Shown: positions 41,897 through 51,394, counted from the stretch's first letter. The stretch: DNA of 64,000 nt from Nocardioides alcanivorans (GCF_021555175.1 NZ_JAKGRW010000056.1:1-64000); one strand, 5' to 3'. Numbers and translations: made by a program. Notes: generated from the sequence alone by a model not told the origin.

Positions 41897-43366
41897 ATGA
41901 CCCAGCAGCTCGTCTCGACCTCCCCGGCCACCGACGAGGTGGTGGCCACGTTCCCCGTCCAGGGTGAGGAGGAGGTCCGCAACGCCGTCAGGCGAGCGCG
42001 TGAGGCCAGCGTCTGGTGGCAGGAACAGGGACATGGCGGTCGCCGCGTCGCGCTGCTCAACTGGCGGCGCCACCTTGCCCGGACCAGTGACGAGTTGGCC
42101 GAGCTGATCCGCCGTGAGAACGGAAAGCCACTCACCGACGCGCGACTCGAGATCCTGCTCGCGCTCGAGCACATCACCTGGGTCGCGAAGCATGCCGAGA
42201 AGGAACTCGCCTCCGAGAAGCGCAGGCCCGGCGCGATGCTCGCCAACTTCTCCGCCCGCGTCGACCACCTGCCCTTCGGCGTCGTCGGCGTGATCGGCCC
42301 GTGGAACTATCCCGTCTTCACTCCCAACGGCTCCATCGCCACGGCCCTCGCCGCCGGCAACACGGTCGTCTTCAAGCCCAGCGAATACACCCCCGCGATC
42401 GGGACCTTCTTCGCGGAGACCTTCCGCGCCGCCAATCCCGGCGCACCCCGCGGCGTACTCGAGGTCGTGACCGGGTACGGCGACACGGGAGCCGCGCTGT
42501 GCCGTGCCGTCGTCGACAAGCTCGCCTTCACCGGATCCGGCCCGACCGGCCGCAAGGTGATGGCAGCATGCGCCGAGTCGCTGGTGCCGGTGGTCATGGA
42601 GCTCGGTGGCAAGGACGCCGCGATCGTCGCCGCTGACGCCGACCTGGCACGGGCCGCTGACGCCATCGCCTTCGGTGCTCTCGGAAACAGCGGGCAGACG
42701 TGTGTCGGCATCGAACGGGTCTATGTGGAGCGAGAGGTGCGCGACCGGTTCGTCGAGCTGCTCGCGGTCCGGATGCGGGCGCTGCGGCCCGGATCGCAGG
42801 CAGGCTCCTCCTACGGGCCGATGACGATGCCCAGCCAACTCGACGTGGTCCGACGACACATCGACGACGCGATCGCCGGTGGAGCCGAGGCCGTCGTGGG
42901 CGGTCCGGAGAGCGTCGGTGACCGCTATGCGGCGCCGGTGCTGCTGCTCGACCCGCCGCACGAGTCGGCGGCGATCCAGGAGGAGACCTTCGGGCCGACC
43001 ATCACGGTGACCACGGTCGACTCGCTCGATGAGGCGGTGAAGCTCGCCAACGACACCCGCTACGGTCTGGGCGGATCCGTCTTCTCGCGCCACCACGCCG
43101 ACGAGATCGTCGACCAGCTCGACACCTCGCAGGTGTCGGTCAACTCTGTCATCGGCTTCGCCGGCATGGCCTCGATGCCGCTCGGTGGGCGTGGCGAGAG
43201 CGGCTTCGGGCGCATCCACGGACCCGAGGGTCTGCGCGAGTTCACCCGCACCCGCGCCGTCGCCACCCAACGCCGCCGGGCGCCGGTCAACCTGATGACC
43301 ATGGACCGCCCCGGCTGGCTCGTGAAGGCGCTGCCCAGGATGCTCCGCCTCCTCCACGGCCGCTGA
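41897..43366 (+). CDS. Aldehyde dehydrogenase family protein
   Basis: A 489-residue NAD(P)-dependent aldehyde dehydrogenase. The catalytic Cys is in NSGQTCVGIERV, the general-base Glu in VVMELGGKDAAIV, and GPWNYPVFTPNGSIATALAAGNTVVFKPSEYTP is the cofactor cradle with the Asn that polarises the substrate. FTGSGPTGRKVM replaces the usual FTGST. The frame runs upstream to 41669 but ATG 41897 begins the conserved part; its ribosome site is weak (CAGGAGTCGGC). Monocistronic. Located between a DMT exporter and an IclR gene; substrate unknown. Confidence 0.92.
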   Translation: MTQQLVSTSPATDEVVATFPVQGEEEVRNAVRRAREASVWWQEQGHGGRRVALLNWRRHLARTSDELAELIRRENGKPLTDARLEILLALEHITWVAKHAEKELASEKRRPGAMLANFSARVDHLPFGVVGVIGPWNYPVFTPNGSIATALAAGNTVVFKPSEYTPAIGTFFAETFRAANPGAPRGVLEVVTGYGDTGAALCRAVVDKLAFTGSGPTGRKVMAACAESLVPVVMELGGKDAAIVAADADLARAADAIAFGALGNSGQTCVGIERVYVEREVRDRFVELLAVRMRALRPGSQAGSSYGPMTMPSQLDVVRRHIDDAIAGGAEAVVGGPESVGDRYAAPVLLLDPPHESAAIQEETFGPTITVTTVDSLDEAVKLANDTRYGLGGSVFSRHHADEIVDQLDTSQVSVNSVIGFAGMASMPLGGRGESGFGRIHGPEGLREFTRTRAVATQRRRAPVNLMTMDRPGWLVKALPRMLRLLHGR

Positions 43367-43499
43367 CCGACGCCGGCCAGGTGGTGGGTCGTCCCTCGCT
43401 TCCACCATTTCGGGGAGTGAGTTCTGCGGTCGGCTCCGATACCGTGGTGATGTGACCGGCGCCACGCGGCCCCGGTCGAGTGGCGCGAGGAGGTACGTC

Positions 43500-44239
43500 G
43501 TGGCTCAGCCGACGCTCATCGGCTCGGTGCAGCGGGCCTTGCGTCTGCTCGAAGCTGTCGCGGCGAGCGAGGACGTGTTGTCCGCCAAGCGTCTGGCCCG
43601 GATGGTCGGTCTCCCGCTGCCGACGGCCTACCACCTGCTGCGCACGCTGGTGCACGAGGGATATCTGCGCAAGCTCGACGAGGGTTACGTGCTCGGCGAG
43701 GCGGCCCGGCCGCACGACGCCCCCGGGCTGCAGGCGCAGCTGCCGCAGATCCGGGCGGTGTTGCGGAGTCTGCGTGACGAGGTCCGCGGCGCGACCTACC
43801 TGTCGGTCTTCTCCGAGGGGAGATCCGCTTGGTCGACATCGCCGAGGGCCCCGATGCACCGTGCGTCGACCTGTGGGTCGGGGTGCACGACTCGGGGCAT
43901 GCGACCGCCTTCGGCAAGTGCATCCTTGCCGGGCTGCCGCTGGAGCAGCGCATGGACTACATCGATCGCCACCAACTCCACGACCTGACGCCCAACACGA
44001 TCACCAGTCGGCGAGTGCTGGAGCAGCGGCTGGCCGACGAGACCGACATCTGGGCCGATGCGGAGGAGTACCTGCTCGGCACCTCCTGCCGGGCGGCGCC
44101 GATCCGGGTCGGCGACACCGTGGGCGCCGTTGCGGTGTCGCTGCCCTCGCGACGCGCAGCCGACCCTGCGCCATCGGTCGCGCTACGGCGAGCTGCCCGC
44201 CGGCTCGGCTGGGCGATATCGCAGCCGATCACCATTTGA
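43500..44239 (+). CDS. IclR family transcriptional regulator (frame change near 43819)
   Basis: About 246 residues after repair. The N-terminal winged helix is QPTLIGSVQRALRLLEAVAASEDVLSAKRLARMVGLPLPTAYHLLRTLVHEGYLRKLDEGYVLG; the GAF-like effector domain follows, with EIRLVDIAEGPDAPCVDLWVGVHDSGHATAFGKCILAGL in the next frame. Restoring one G to GGGG at 43818-43821 joins FSEG to EIRLVD. GTG 43500 follows AGGAGG by six bases. It sits just before the 2-oxoacid dehydrogenase operon and probably controls it, perhaps also the aldehyde dehydrogenase. Confidence 0.88.
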
Positions 44240-44303
44240 AATAACACCCGTTGCCGAAGGCGTGACCCAGGTCACAGCATGGAGTCCCGGTCAAGGAGGA
44301 CCC

Positions 44304-45276
44304 ATGCAAGCAACCACCCGACTCGACTTCTTCTCCACGATGGTGCTGGTGCGCACCTACGAGGAGGCGATCCTGCGCGAATACCACGCCGACAAGAAGC
44401 CGGTCTTCGACATCGGTGCCGGCCTGATCCCCGGAGAGATGCACCTCTCCGCAGGGCAGGAGCCGGTCGCTGCCGGTGTCTGTGCTCATCTCACCGCCGA
44501 TGACGCGGTCACTGCCACTCACCGACCCCATCACTTCGCCATCGCGCACGGCATGGACCTGCAAGCCATGACCGCCGAGATCTTCGGCCGGGTCGACGGC
44601 CTCGGTCGCGGCCGGGGCGGCCACATGCACCTCTTCGATCCGGCCACCCACTTCTCCTGCTCCGGGATCATCGCCGAGGGCTATCCGCCGGCCGTCGGCC
44701 AGGCGCTCGCCTTCCGCAAGCGCGGCACCGATCGCGTCGCCGTCGCCGTGACCGGTGAGGGTGCCGCCAACCAGGGCGCCTTCCACGAGTCCCTCAACCT
44801 TGCTGCCCTCTGGAAGCTCCCCGTCCTCTTCGTGGTGGAGGACAACGACTGGGGCATCTCGGTGCCCCGCAGCGCGTCGACCTCGATCCCCTCCAATGCC
44901 GAACGGGCCCGCGGCTACGGGATCCCGGGCGTGCGGGTGGAGGAGAACTCGGTCGAGGCCGTGTACGCCGCCGCCGGCGAGGCGATCGACCGGGCCCGCG
45001 CCGGCGGCGGACCCACGCTCCTCGAGGTGCACACCCTGCGGCTGTGGGGTCACTTCGAGGGAGACGCGCAGGGTTATCGGCCCGATCTGGAGGGTGCCGG
45101 GACACGACCCGATCCCCACCTACGAGGCCACCCTGCGCGCAGACGGCGTGCTCGACGACAACAGCGTCACCACCATCCGTGAGCAGGCCTCGGCGGCGGT
45201 CGAGGCGGCCATCGACTTCGCGAAGGCGAGCCCGCTGCCCGACCCCGACAGCGTCCGCGACTACGTCTTCGCCTGA
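44304..45276 (+). CDS. Thiamine-dependent 2-oxoacid/acetoin dehydrogenase E1 alpha (frame change near 45093)
   Basis: The ThDP-binding alpha chain of an E1 heterotetramer. MVLVRTYEEAILREYHADKKPVFDIGAG, GRGRGGHMHLFDPATHFSCSGIIAEG and the ThDP motif GEGAANQGAFHESLNLAALWKLPVLFVVEDN (GDG...NN type) are intact. After RPDLEG the frame changes; VPGHDPIPTYEATLRADGVLDD continues one frame away. A GGGGG run read as GGG at 45090-45094 would account for it. ATG 44304 follows AAGGAGGA. Its relatives include AcoA and branched-chain or pyruvate E1 alpha; the FSCSGIIAEG active-site loop fits the acetoin-type group. Confidence 0.88.
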
Positions 45277-45287
45277 AAGGTAGTGCC

Positions 45288-46316
45288 ATGACCACGATCC
45301 AGGAGCCGAGGACCCGCAGGCTCAACACCGCCAAGGCCACCGTCGAGGTGATCGCCGCCGAGATGGAGCGCGACGACAGTGTCTTCGTGCTCGGCGAGGA
45401 CGTCGGACCCTACGGAGGCATCTTCTCCTCCACCACCGGGCTCCTCGAGCGTTTCGGTCCGGAACGGGTGATGGACACCCCGATCTCGGAGACCGCATTC
45501 ATCGGCGCTGCCATCGGTGCTGCGGTGGAGGGCATGAGGCCGATCGTCGAGCTGATGTTCGTCGACTTCTTCGGCGTCTGCATGGACCAGATCTACAACC
45601 ACATGGCGAAGATCCACTACGAGTCCGGCGGCAACGTGAAGGTGCCGATGGTGCTGATGACCGCGGTCGGCGGTGGCTACTCCGACGGCGCCCAGCACTC
45701 GCAGTGCCTGTGGGGCACCTTCGCCCACCTGCCCGGCATGAAGGTGGTCGTGCCCAGCAACCCGGCCGACGCCGCTGGTCTGATGCGTTCGGCGATCCGT
45801 GACGACAACCCCGTGGTCTTCATGTTCCACAAGGGCATCCAGGGCCTGCCGTGGATGGCGAAGAACCCTCGCTCGATCGGTCCGGTCCCCGAGGGCGACC
45901 ACACGGTCGAGATCGGCAAGGCCGCTGTCGCGCGATCCGGCTCCGACGTCACCGTGGTGACCCTCTCGTTGTCGGTGCACCACGCCCTCGATGTTGCCGA
46001 GGAGCTCGCCGGGGAGGGGGTCGATGCCGAGGTGATCGACCTGCGGAGCCTCGTGCCGCTCGACGCCGAGACGATCATCGAATCGGTCTCGCGCACCGGC
46101 CACCTCGTGGTGGTCGACGAGGACTATCTCTCCTACGGCCTCTCCGGCGAGATCGTCGCTCGCGTGGTCGAGCACGACCCGACGCTCCTCAAGGCGCCGG
46201 TCAGCCGGGTCGCCGTGCCCGACGTGCCGATCCCCTACTCCCGCCCCCTGGAGTACGCCGCCCTCCCGACTCCGGCGCGCATCAAGGCGGCGATCCTTGA
46301 TCAGGTGGGGCGATGA
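45288..46316 (+). CDS. 2-oxoacid/acetoin dehydrogenase E1 beta
   Basis: A 342-residue transketolase-like beta chain. TAKATVEVIAAEMERDDSVFVLGEDVGPYGGIFSSTTGLLERFGPERVMDTPISETAFIGAAIGAAVEGMRPIVELMFVDFFGVCMDQIYNHMAKIHYESGG is the typical N-terminal Pyr domain; SLVPLDAETIIESVSRTGHLVVVDEDYLSYGLSGEIVARV the C-terminal domain. It forms the active E1 with the preceding subunit to decarboxylate a 2-oxoacid or cleave acetoin. It overlaps the lipoyl-domain gene by 4 bp. No E2 or E3 gene follows. Confidence 0.95.
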   Translation: MTTIQEPRTRRLNTAKATVEVIAAEMERDDSVFVLGEDVGPYGGIFSSTTGLLERFGPERVMDTPISETAFIGAAIGAAVEGMRPIVELMFVDFFGVCMDQIYNHMAKIHYESGGNVKVPMVLMTAVGGGYSDGAQHSQCLWGTFAHLPGMKVVVPSNPADAAGLMRSAIRDDNPVVFMFHKGIQGLPWMAKNPRSIGPVPEGDHTVEIGKAAVARSGSDVTVVTLSLSVHHALDVAEELAGEGVDAEVIDLRSLVPLDAETIIESVSRTGHLVVVDEDYLSYGLSGEIVARVVEHDPTLLKAPVSRVAVPDVPIPYSRPLEYAALPTPARIKAAILDQVGR

Positions 46317-46546
46317 CCGACGTCGTGTTTCCGATCGTCTCGGAGAAGGATCCCGATGCCGAGGGGGCGCTGGCCACGTGGTTCGCCGAGGACGGCAGCG
46401 TCGTCGACGAGGGTGACCTGCTCGCCGAGGTCGCGGTCGACAAGGTCGACATGGAGATCGTCGCCCCCTGCGCCGGCACCCTGACCCACGGCGTCGCCGA
46501 GGGGGACGTGGTGAAGCAGGGCTCACCCCTCGGCACCATCACCTGA
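46313..46546 (+). CDS. Stand-alone lipoyl-carrier domain
   Basis: A 77-residue biotinyl/lipoyl domain: VVFPIVSEKDPDAEGALATWFAEDGSVVDEGDLLAEVAVDKVDMEIVAPCAGTLTHGVAEGDVVKQGSPLGTI. The modified Lys is in VDKVDMEI. It would accept the acyl or acetyl group from the E1 complex. There is no peripheral-subunit-binding or acyltransferase domain, so it is a free swinging arm; transfer to CoA must be done by an E2 encoded elsewhere, or the product is released otherwise. Confidence 0.92.
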   Translation: MTDVVFPIVSEKDPDAEGALATWFAEDGSVVDEGDLLAEVAVDKVDMEIVAPCAGTLTHGVAEGDVVKQGSPLGTIT

Positions 46547-46570
46547 ACCCGGTTCCCCCTCCCCAGTGGG

Positions 46571-46614
46571 ACGTCATGTGCCCCGGTCGTCCTGACGACC
46601 GGGGCACATGACGT
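46571..46614. terminator. 44-bp hairpin with 21-bp perfect arms
   Basis: Left arm 46571-46591 (begins ACGTCATGTGCCCCGG), two-base loop, right arm 46594-46614, no mismatch. It lies 25 bp after the lipoyl-domain stop. No U tract follows, typical of actinobacterial hairpin terminators. Confidence 0.7.
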
Positions 46615-46675
46615 TGTGGCGAGGAGGGCAGACTGACGGTTGCGCAGACACAGCGAGTCGAGGAGCAGTGCCTTG

Positions 46676-47359
46676 GTGGATCCGGAGCAGCCGCAGGATG
46701 ACCCGTTGCGTCGCTGGGGCGACGTACCGGCGCTGGAGTTGCTCCCCGCCAAGGTCGTGGCGGAGCTGAGCATCACCCACCCGACCCTGGCTCCCGGGTT
46801 CTGGGAGTTCCGCTCCCTCGACTGCGCGCCGGTCGTGCCTGCTGAGCCGCCTGCCGCGGTGCCGACGCCGGTGCGCTTCGCGTGGTGGCGCGCGGTCTCG
46901 GCGTGGGTCGTCCTGGTGGCCGGCTACCTGCTCTGCATCTACTTGGACGCGCCCTGGTTCGTCTGGATCCTGCCGGTGTTCGGCGTCCTCGTCGCCGGTT
47001 GGGTGACCCTGCGGGACCAGGTGCGGTCGATGTTGGTCGTGTTCGAGCGAGCCGCCCGCGGTTGGGCCCTGCGCGACGGACAGCTGGGCCAAGGCGGTGT
47101 CGGATCGGCCCGCAACAACGGGGTCCGCACCCGGGCGGCCTTCGACCTCCGTGGCCTGTGGTGCCTGCGCCGGGACGGCACTGTCGTCGCGCCGCCCGAC
47201 CGTCGGGTGCTGCCGCCGGGTTGGTATCCCTCGCCCTCCGCGCCCATGACCTTGGAGGCCTGGTCCGGCTCCATGTGGCTGGAGGGGGAGCCGGTCGAGG
47301 TCGACGTCGACCACCCCGCTCATGAGGCGCTCGCGCGGGCCTGGGCCGAACGCGGCTGA
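46676..47359 (+). CDS. Hypothetical membrane protein
   Basis: A 227-residue protein with no recognised domain. A Pro-rich N-terminal region (HPTLAPGFWEFRSLDCAPVVPAEPPAAVPTPV) leads to two adjacent helices (~80-125: AVSAWVVLVAGYLLCIYLDAPWFVWILPVFGVLVAGWVTL). The C-terminal domain is cytoplasmic by the positive-inside rule, with SGSMWLEGEPVEVDVDHPAHEALARAWAERG. GTG 46676 follows GAGGAG; an earlier TTG at 46640 is possible. It stands alone between two hairpins. Confidence 0.6.
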   Translation: MDPEQPQDDPLRRWGDVPALELLPAKVVAELSITHPTLAPGFWEFRSLDCAPVVPAEPPAAVPTPVRFAWWRAVSAWVVLVAGYLLCIYLDAPWFVWILPVFGVLVAGWVTLRDQVRSMLVVFERAARGWALRDGQLGQGGVGSARNNGVRTRAAFDLRGLWCLRRDGTVVAPPDRRVLPPGWYPSPSAPMTLEAWSGSMWLEGEPVEVDVDHPAHEALARAWAERG

Positions 47360-47375
47360 TCCGGTCGTTCGTTAG

Positions 47376-47415
47376 GTCGTGCGCCCCGGTTGCTCCGGCA
47401 GCTGGGGCGCACGAC
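47376..47415. terminator. Hairpin with 12-bp arms downstream of hypothetical gene
   Basis: GTCGTGCGCCCC (47376-47387) pairs with GGGGCGCACGAC (47404-47415) across a 16-base loop. It sits between the hypothetical gene and the copper operator, insulating the csoR promoter. Confidence 0.6.
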
Positions 47416-47445
47416 TTCGTTCGGGGTGCCTGTTCTTGATCCATA

Positions 47446-47459
47446 TACCCTAGGGGGTA
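47446..47459 (+). promoter_or_regulatory. CsoR-type copper operator
   Basis: TACCC-TAGG-GGGTA, a 14-bp palindrome with the ATACCC/GGGTA arms known for CsoR sites, 35 bp before the csoR ATG. Copper binding to CsoR would release it and turn on the copper genes. Confidence 0.8.
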
Positions 47460-47493
47460 CTGTATTGATGTCGCAGGAACCGAGGAGGCCACC

Positions 47494-47799
47494 ATGGAGC
47501 ACGACGCCCACCAGCACAGCTACATCGCGAACCACACCAAGGACGACTACCTCAGGCGGCTGCGCCGGATCGAGGGTCAGGCCCGGGGGCTGCAGCGGAT
47601 GGTCGAGGAGGAGAAGTACTGCATCGACATCCTCACGCAGGTCTCCGCGATGAAGAAGGCGCTCGAAGCGGTTGCGCTCGGCCTGCTCGACGAGCACATG
47701 GCGCACTGCGTCGTGAATGCCGTGAAGGCAGGAGGGCCCGAGGCCGACGTGAAGCTCAAGGAAGCCTCCGACGCGATCGCGCGGCTCGTCCGCTCCTGA
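47494..47799 (+). CDS. csoR: Copper-sensing repressor CsoR
   Basis: A 101-residue all-helical DUF156 metal sensor: DDYLRRLRRIEGQARGLQRMVEEEKYCIDILTQVSAMKKALEAVALGLLDEHMAHCVV. The Cu(I) ligands Cys43, His68 and Cys72 keep the exact spacing of the M. tuberculosis protein (25 and 4 residues). It should repress from the palindrome 35 bp upstream and regulate itself, copZ and copA. A 145-bp gap with a dispersed repeat separates it from copZ. Confidence 0.95.
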   Translation: MEHDAHQHSYIANHTKDDYLRRLRRIEGQARGLQRMVEEEKYCIDILTQVSAMKKALEAVALGLLDEHMAHCVVNAVKAGGPEADVKLKEASDAIARLVRS

Positions 47800-47865
47800 C
47801 CGTGGGTCTCGGCCCTTCGCAGGTCTCGGCCGTTCGACGGGCTCAGGACGGTCGACCCTTCTGCA

Positions 47866-47890
47866 GGGTCTCGACAGGCTCGACCAACGG
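47866..47890 (+). repeat. Dispersed repeat between csoR and copZ
   Basis: GGTCTCGACAGG followed by CTCGACCAAC (47867-47888) is identical over 22 bases to 32329-32350. The surrounding 47800-47940 also holds degenerate versions (GGTCTCGGCC..., GTTCGACGGGCTC). It is consistent with a small intergenic repeat family of this genome. Confidence 0.65.
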
Positions 47891-47944
47891 GGTCTCGAGC
47901 ACCGAGGCAAGTTCAACCATCTGACATCGACCGAAGGAGTCACC

Positions 47945-48163
47945 ATGAGCACCATCCAGACCTGGACCGTCACCGGCATGACCTGCGGACACTGCGTCTC
48001 GTCGGTCACCGAGGAGGTCTCCGAGCTCGCCGGCGTCGAGCAGGTCGACGTCGACCTGCCCAGCGGTGCCGTGACCGTCACCAGTGCCTCTCCCTTGGAG
48101 GACACCGCCGTCCGTGCCGCCGTCGAGGAGGCCGGCTACCAAGTCACGGAGGGCCCGTCATGA
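47945..48163 (+). CDS. copZ: Copper chaperone CopZ (heavy-metal-associated domain)
   Basis: A 72-residue HMA domain with the Cu(I) motif MTCGHC (residues ~12-17). The betaalphabetabetaalphabeta pattern is evident from TWTVTGMTCGHCVSSVTEEVSELAGVEQVDVDLPSGAVTV. It should hand copper to the CopA ATPase encoded two genes downstream, and may deliver copper to CsoR. Its stop overlaps the next start (ATGA). Confidence 0.95.
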   Translation: MSTIQTWTVTGMTCGHCVSSVTEEVSELAGVEQVDVDLPSGAVTVTSASPLEDTAVRAAVEEAGYQVTEGPS

Positions 48164-49082
48164 GCACGCCGGTGAGGTTGCTCGGCTTCCTGACGATCGC
48201 GCTGGTGGTCTTCGGCGCAGCGGCGGGCATCGGGAAGGCGGTCGGCCCGGTCGACACCGACACCGGGAGCCACGGGCACACCGAGGAGGCGGAGGGGCAC
48301 GGCGGCCATGGTGACGAGGGCGACCCCCGGAGACGCTCCCCGGGGGCCTCGCCGTCAGCAGCGCGGGTCACACGCTCGAGCTCGCCTCCGAGTCCGCCCC
48401 CGCCGGGAAGGCTCGTGAGCTCGCCTTCACCATCACTGACGCTGACGGCGATCCGGTCACCGACTACGACGTCGTGCACGAGAAGCAGTTGCACCTGATC
48501 GCCGTACGCCGTGACCTCACCGGCTTCCAGCACGTGCACCCCACGCTCGGCGAGCGGGGCACCTGGCGTACCGAGTTGGACCTGACACCAGGAACCTGGC
48601 GGGTCTTCGCCGACTTCTCGGCCCACGGCGCCCCACTCACTCTCGGTGCCGACCTCCAGGTCGCCGGTGACTACGAACCGACCGAGGCAGCGGCGGAGTC
48701 GCGAACGGCCGAGGTCGACGGCTACGAGGTGCGTCTGACCGGCGACCTCACCCCCGGCAGCGACACCGAGCTGAGCCTGGCGATCACGAAGGACGGCCGG
48801 CCGGTCACCGACCTCCAGCCCTACTTGGGCGCCTACGGACACCTCGTGGCGCTGCGCGCCGGCGACCTGGCCTACCTCCACGTCCACCCGGAGGAGGGCG
48901 ACGCAGGTCCCGAGGTCGTCTTCCACACCAACGTTCCCAGCACTGGCCGCTATCACCTCTACCTCGACTTCCGGCACGAAGGGGTGGTCCGCACCGCGGC
49001 CTTCACGTTGAGCACGAGTGGCGCGGCGCCCGCTGCGCAGGATGAGGAGCAGGAGGATCACAGTGACTCCCACACCCACTGA
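48160..49082 (+). CDS. His-rich membrane-anchored copper-cluster protein (frame change near 48330)
   Basis: About 307 residues after repair. An N-terminal helix (RLLGFLTIALVVFGAAAGIG) is followed by a His-rich linker (GSHGHTEEAEGHGGHGDEGD), then extracytoplasmic beta-rich domains: LELASESAPAGKARELAF, HEKQLHLIAVRRDLTGFQHVHP and AYGHLVALRAGDLAYLHVHPEEGD. The frame changes at the CCCCC run 48328-48334; one more C joins GDEGDP to PETLPGGLAVSSAGH. The HVHP motifs suggest metal binding outside the membrane. It overlaps copA by 20 bp. Precise role unknown; probably periplasm-side copper binding or sensing. Confidence 0.7.
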
Positions 49083-51328
49083 CAGCCAGGTCGACCAGCA
49101 GGTCGAGCTCGCCGTCACCGGCATGACCTGCGCCTCCTGCGCCAACCGCATCGAGCGCAAGCTCAACAAGCTCGACGGCGTCACCGCCACCGTCAACTAC
49201 GCCACCGAGAAGGCGAAGGTCAGCTTCGTCGCCGACATCAGCCCCGACCTGCTGCTCACCACCGTCGAGGAGGCCGGATACGCCGCCACGCTGCCCCCTC
49301 GCCGGGTGCTGCGGGTGCCGCGTCGGAGCCTGGTGCCGAGGAGGGCGTCGACCCGTTGCTGCAGCGGCTGGTGATCTCCGCCGTACTCACCGTGCCGGTG
49401 ATCGCGATGGCGATGGTGCCGGCCTGGCAGTTCACCAACTGGCAGTGGCTCTCCCTCACCCTGGCCGCGCCGGTCGTGGTCTGGGGTGCATGGCCGTTCC
49501 ACAAGGCGGCCTGGACCAACCTGCGGCACGGCGCCACCACGATGGACACGCTCATCTCGATGGGCACGCTGGCCGCGTTGGGCTGGTCGGTCTATGCGCT
49601 CTTCTGGGGCACTGCGGGCGTCGCGGGGATGACCCACCCCTTCGAGTTCACCGTGGAGCGCACGGACGGCTCCGGCAACATCTATCTCGAGGCTGCTGCC
49701 GGCGTGACCACGTTCCTGCTCGCCGGCCGATGGTTCGAGCATCGCGCCAAGCGGCAGGCTGGCTCCGCGTTGCGGGCCCTGATGGAGCTCGGCGCCAAGG
49801 AGGTCGCGGTTCAGGCCGACGACGGCACCGAGCGGTTGCTGCCGATCGGCGACCTGGCCGAGGGGATGCGCTTCGTGGTCCGTCCCGGCGAGAAGATCGC
49901 CACCGACGGTGTCGTGGAGACCGGAACGTCGGCGGTCGACGCGTCGATGTTGACCGGCGAATCCGTCCCGGTGGAGGTCGGACCCGGTGACGCGGTGGTG
50001 GGCGCGACCGTCAATGCTGGCGGGCGGCTCGTGGTGCGTGCGACCCGCGTGGGCGCCGACACCCAGCTGGCACAGATGGCCCGTCTGGTGGAGGACGCGC
50101 AGACCGGGAAGGCCCAGGTGCAGCGCTTGGCCGATCGGATCTCGGGCGTCTTCGTGCCGATCGTGATCCTGCTCAGCGCGGCCACCCTCGGCTTCTGGCT
50201 GGGCACCGGCAACGGTCTCAGTCCTGCCTTCACTGCCGCTGTCGCGGTCCTGATCATCGCCTGCCCCTGCGCGCTGGGGTTGGCCACGCCGACGGCCCTC
50301 ATGGTCGGCACCGGACGAGGGGCCCAGTTGGGCATCCTGATCAAGGGTCCGGAAGTGCTCGAGTCCACCCGCCGGGTCGACACCGTGGTGCTCGACAAGA
50401 CGGGCACCGTCACCACGGGCGAGATGCGACTGCGTTCCGTGGTCGCCGCCGAGGGCGAGGACGCCGATCTCCTGCTCCGGTTGGCCGGAGCCCTCGAGGC
50501 CGCCTCCGAGCACCCGATCGCCCGGGCCATCGCCGACGCCGCTCGTGAAGACGGCGCGTTGCCCGAGGTCGACGACTTCACCAGCATCGAGGGTCTCGGG
50601 GTGCAGGGTGTCGTCGCGGTCGGCGACACCACCCACGCCGTCCTGGTCGGCCGTCCGCGGCTGTTGGAGGAGTGGTCGCAGCACCTCACGCCCGAGCTGG
50701 AGTCGGCGTTGCAGGACGCTCGGGAGCAGGGGGTACGGCGGTCGCCGTCGGCTGGGACGGGGCCGCTCGCGGCATCGTCGTGGTCGCGGACGCGGTGAAG
50801 GAGACCTCCGCCGAGGCGATCCGGCGCCTACGTGAGCTCGGGCTTCGCCCCGTGCTGCTCACCGGTGACAACGAGGTCGTGGCCCGCGCCGTCGCGGCGG
50901 AGGTCGGCATCGACGAGGTGATTGCCGACGTACTCCCCTCGGAGAAGGTCGACGTGGTCAAGCGACTGCAGGACGAGGGCCGCGTGGTGGCGATGGTGGG
51001 CGACGGGGTCAACGACGCCGCCGCGCTGGCCACTGCCGATCTGGGGCTCGCGATGGGCACCGGCACGGACGTTGCGATCGAGGCCAGCGACCTGACGCTG
51101 GTGCGCGGCGACCTGCTCGTGGCCGTCGACGCGATCAGGTTGTCGCGACGCACGCTGGCCACGATCAAGGGCAACCTCTTCTGGGCGTTCGCCTACAACG
51201 TGGCGGCACTGCCACTGGCTGCTGCGGGCTTGCTCAACCCGATGCTGGCCGGCTTCGCGATGGCCTTCTCGTCGGTCTTCGTGGTGACCAACAGCCTGCG
51301 ACTGCGGGGCTTCCGCAGCTCGGTCTGA
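49063..51328 (+). CDS. copA: Copper-translocating P1B-type ATPase CopA (two frame changes)
   Basis: About 755 residues after repair. N-terminal HMA with GMTCASC; actuator motif SMLTGESVPVEV; membrane CPC (IIACPCALGLATPTALMVGTG), which specifies Cu(I); phosphorylation site LDKTGTVTTGEM; HP motif (SEHPIARAI); and hinge MVGDGVNDAAALATADLGLAMGTGTDVA. The C-terminal helices have YNVAALPLAA, the family's YN motif. Frame changes lie at 49292-49297 (CCCCC; one more C joins YAATLP to PSPGAAGAASEP) and 50727-50732 (GGGGG; one more G joins REQG to GTAVAVGWDG). GTG 49063 starts inside the previous gene. It exports cytoplasmic copper. Confidence 0.92.
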
Positions 51329-51342
51329 CGCACTCGACGATC

Positions 51343-51394
51343 AGTGGTCGATCCTTGCTGTTCTTCCTCCCGAAAACAGCAAGGATCGACCACT
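51343..51394. terminator. Long hairpin with 20-bp perfect arms after copA
   Basis: AGTGGTCGATCCTTGCTGTT (51343-51362) pairs with 51375-51394 across a 12-base loop. The left arm plus flank (CGATCAGTGGTC..TCC.TGCTGTT) recurs at about 61893-61917. It probably ends the copper operon and abuts a truncated ltrA. Confidence 0.65.

Noticed and set aside
46571..46614. Could the long palindromes (46571, 51343, 57609) be CRISPR repeats or tRNA genes?
   Set aside because: They are single, unlike each other in most of their length, and lack spacer arrays, cas genes, a T-loop or a CCA end. Hairpin terminators or palindromic repeats explain them.
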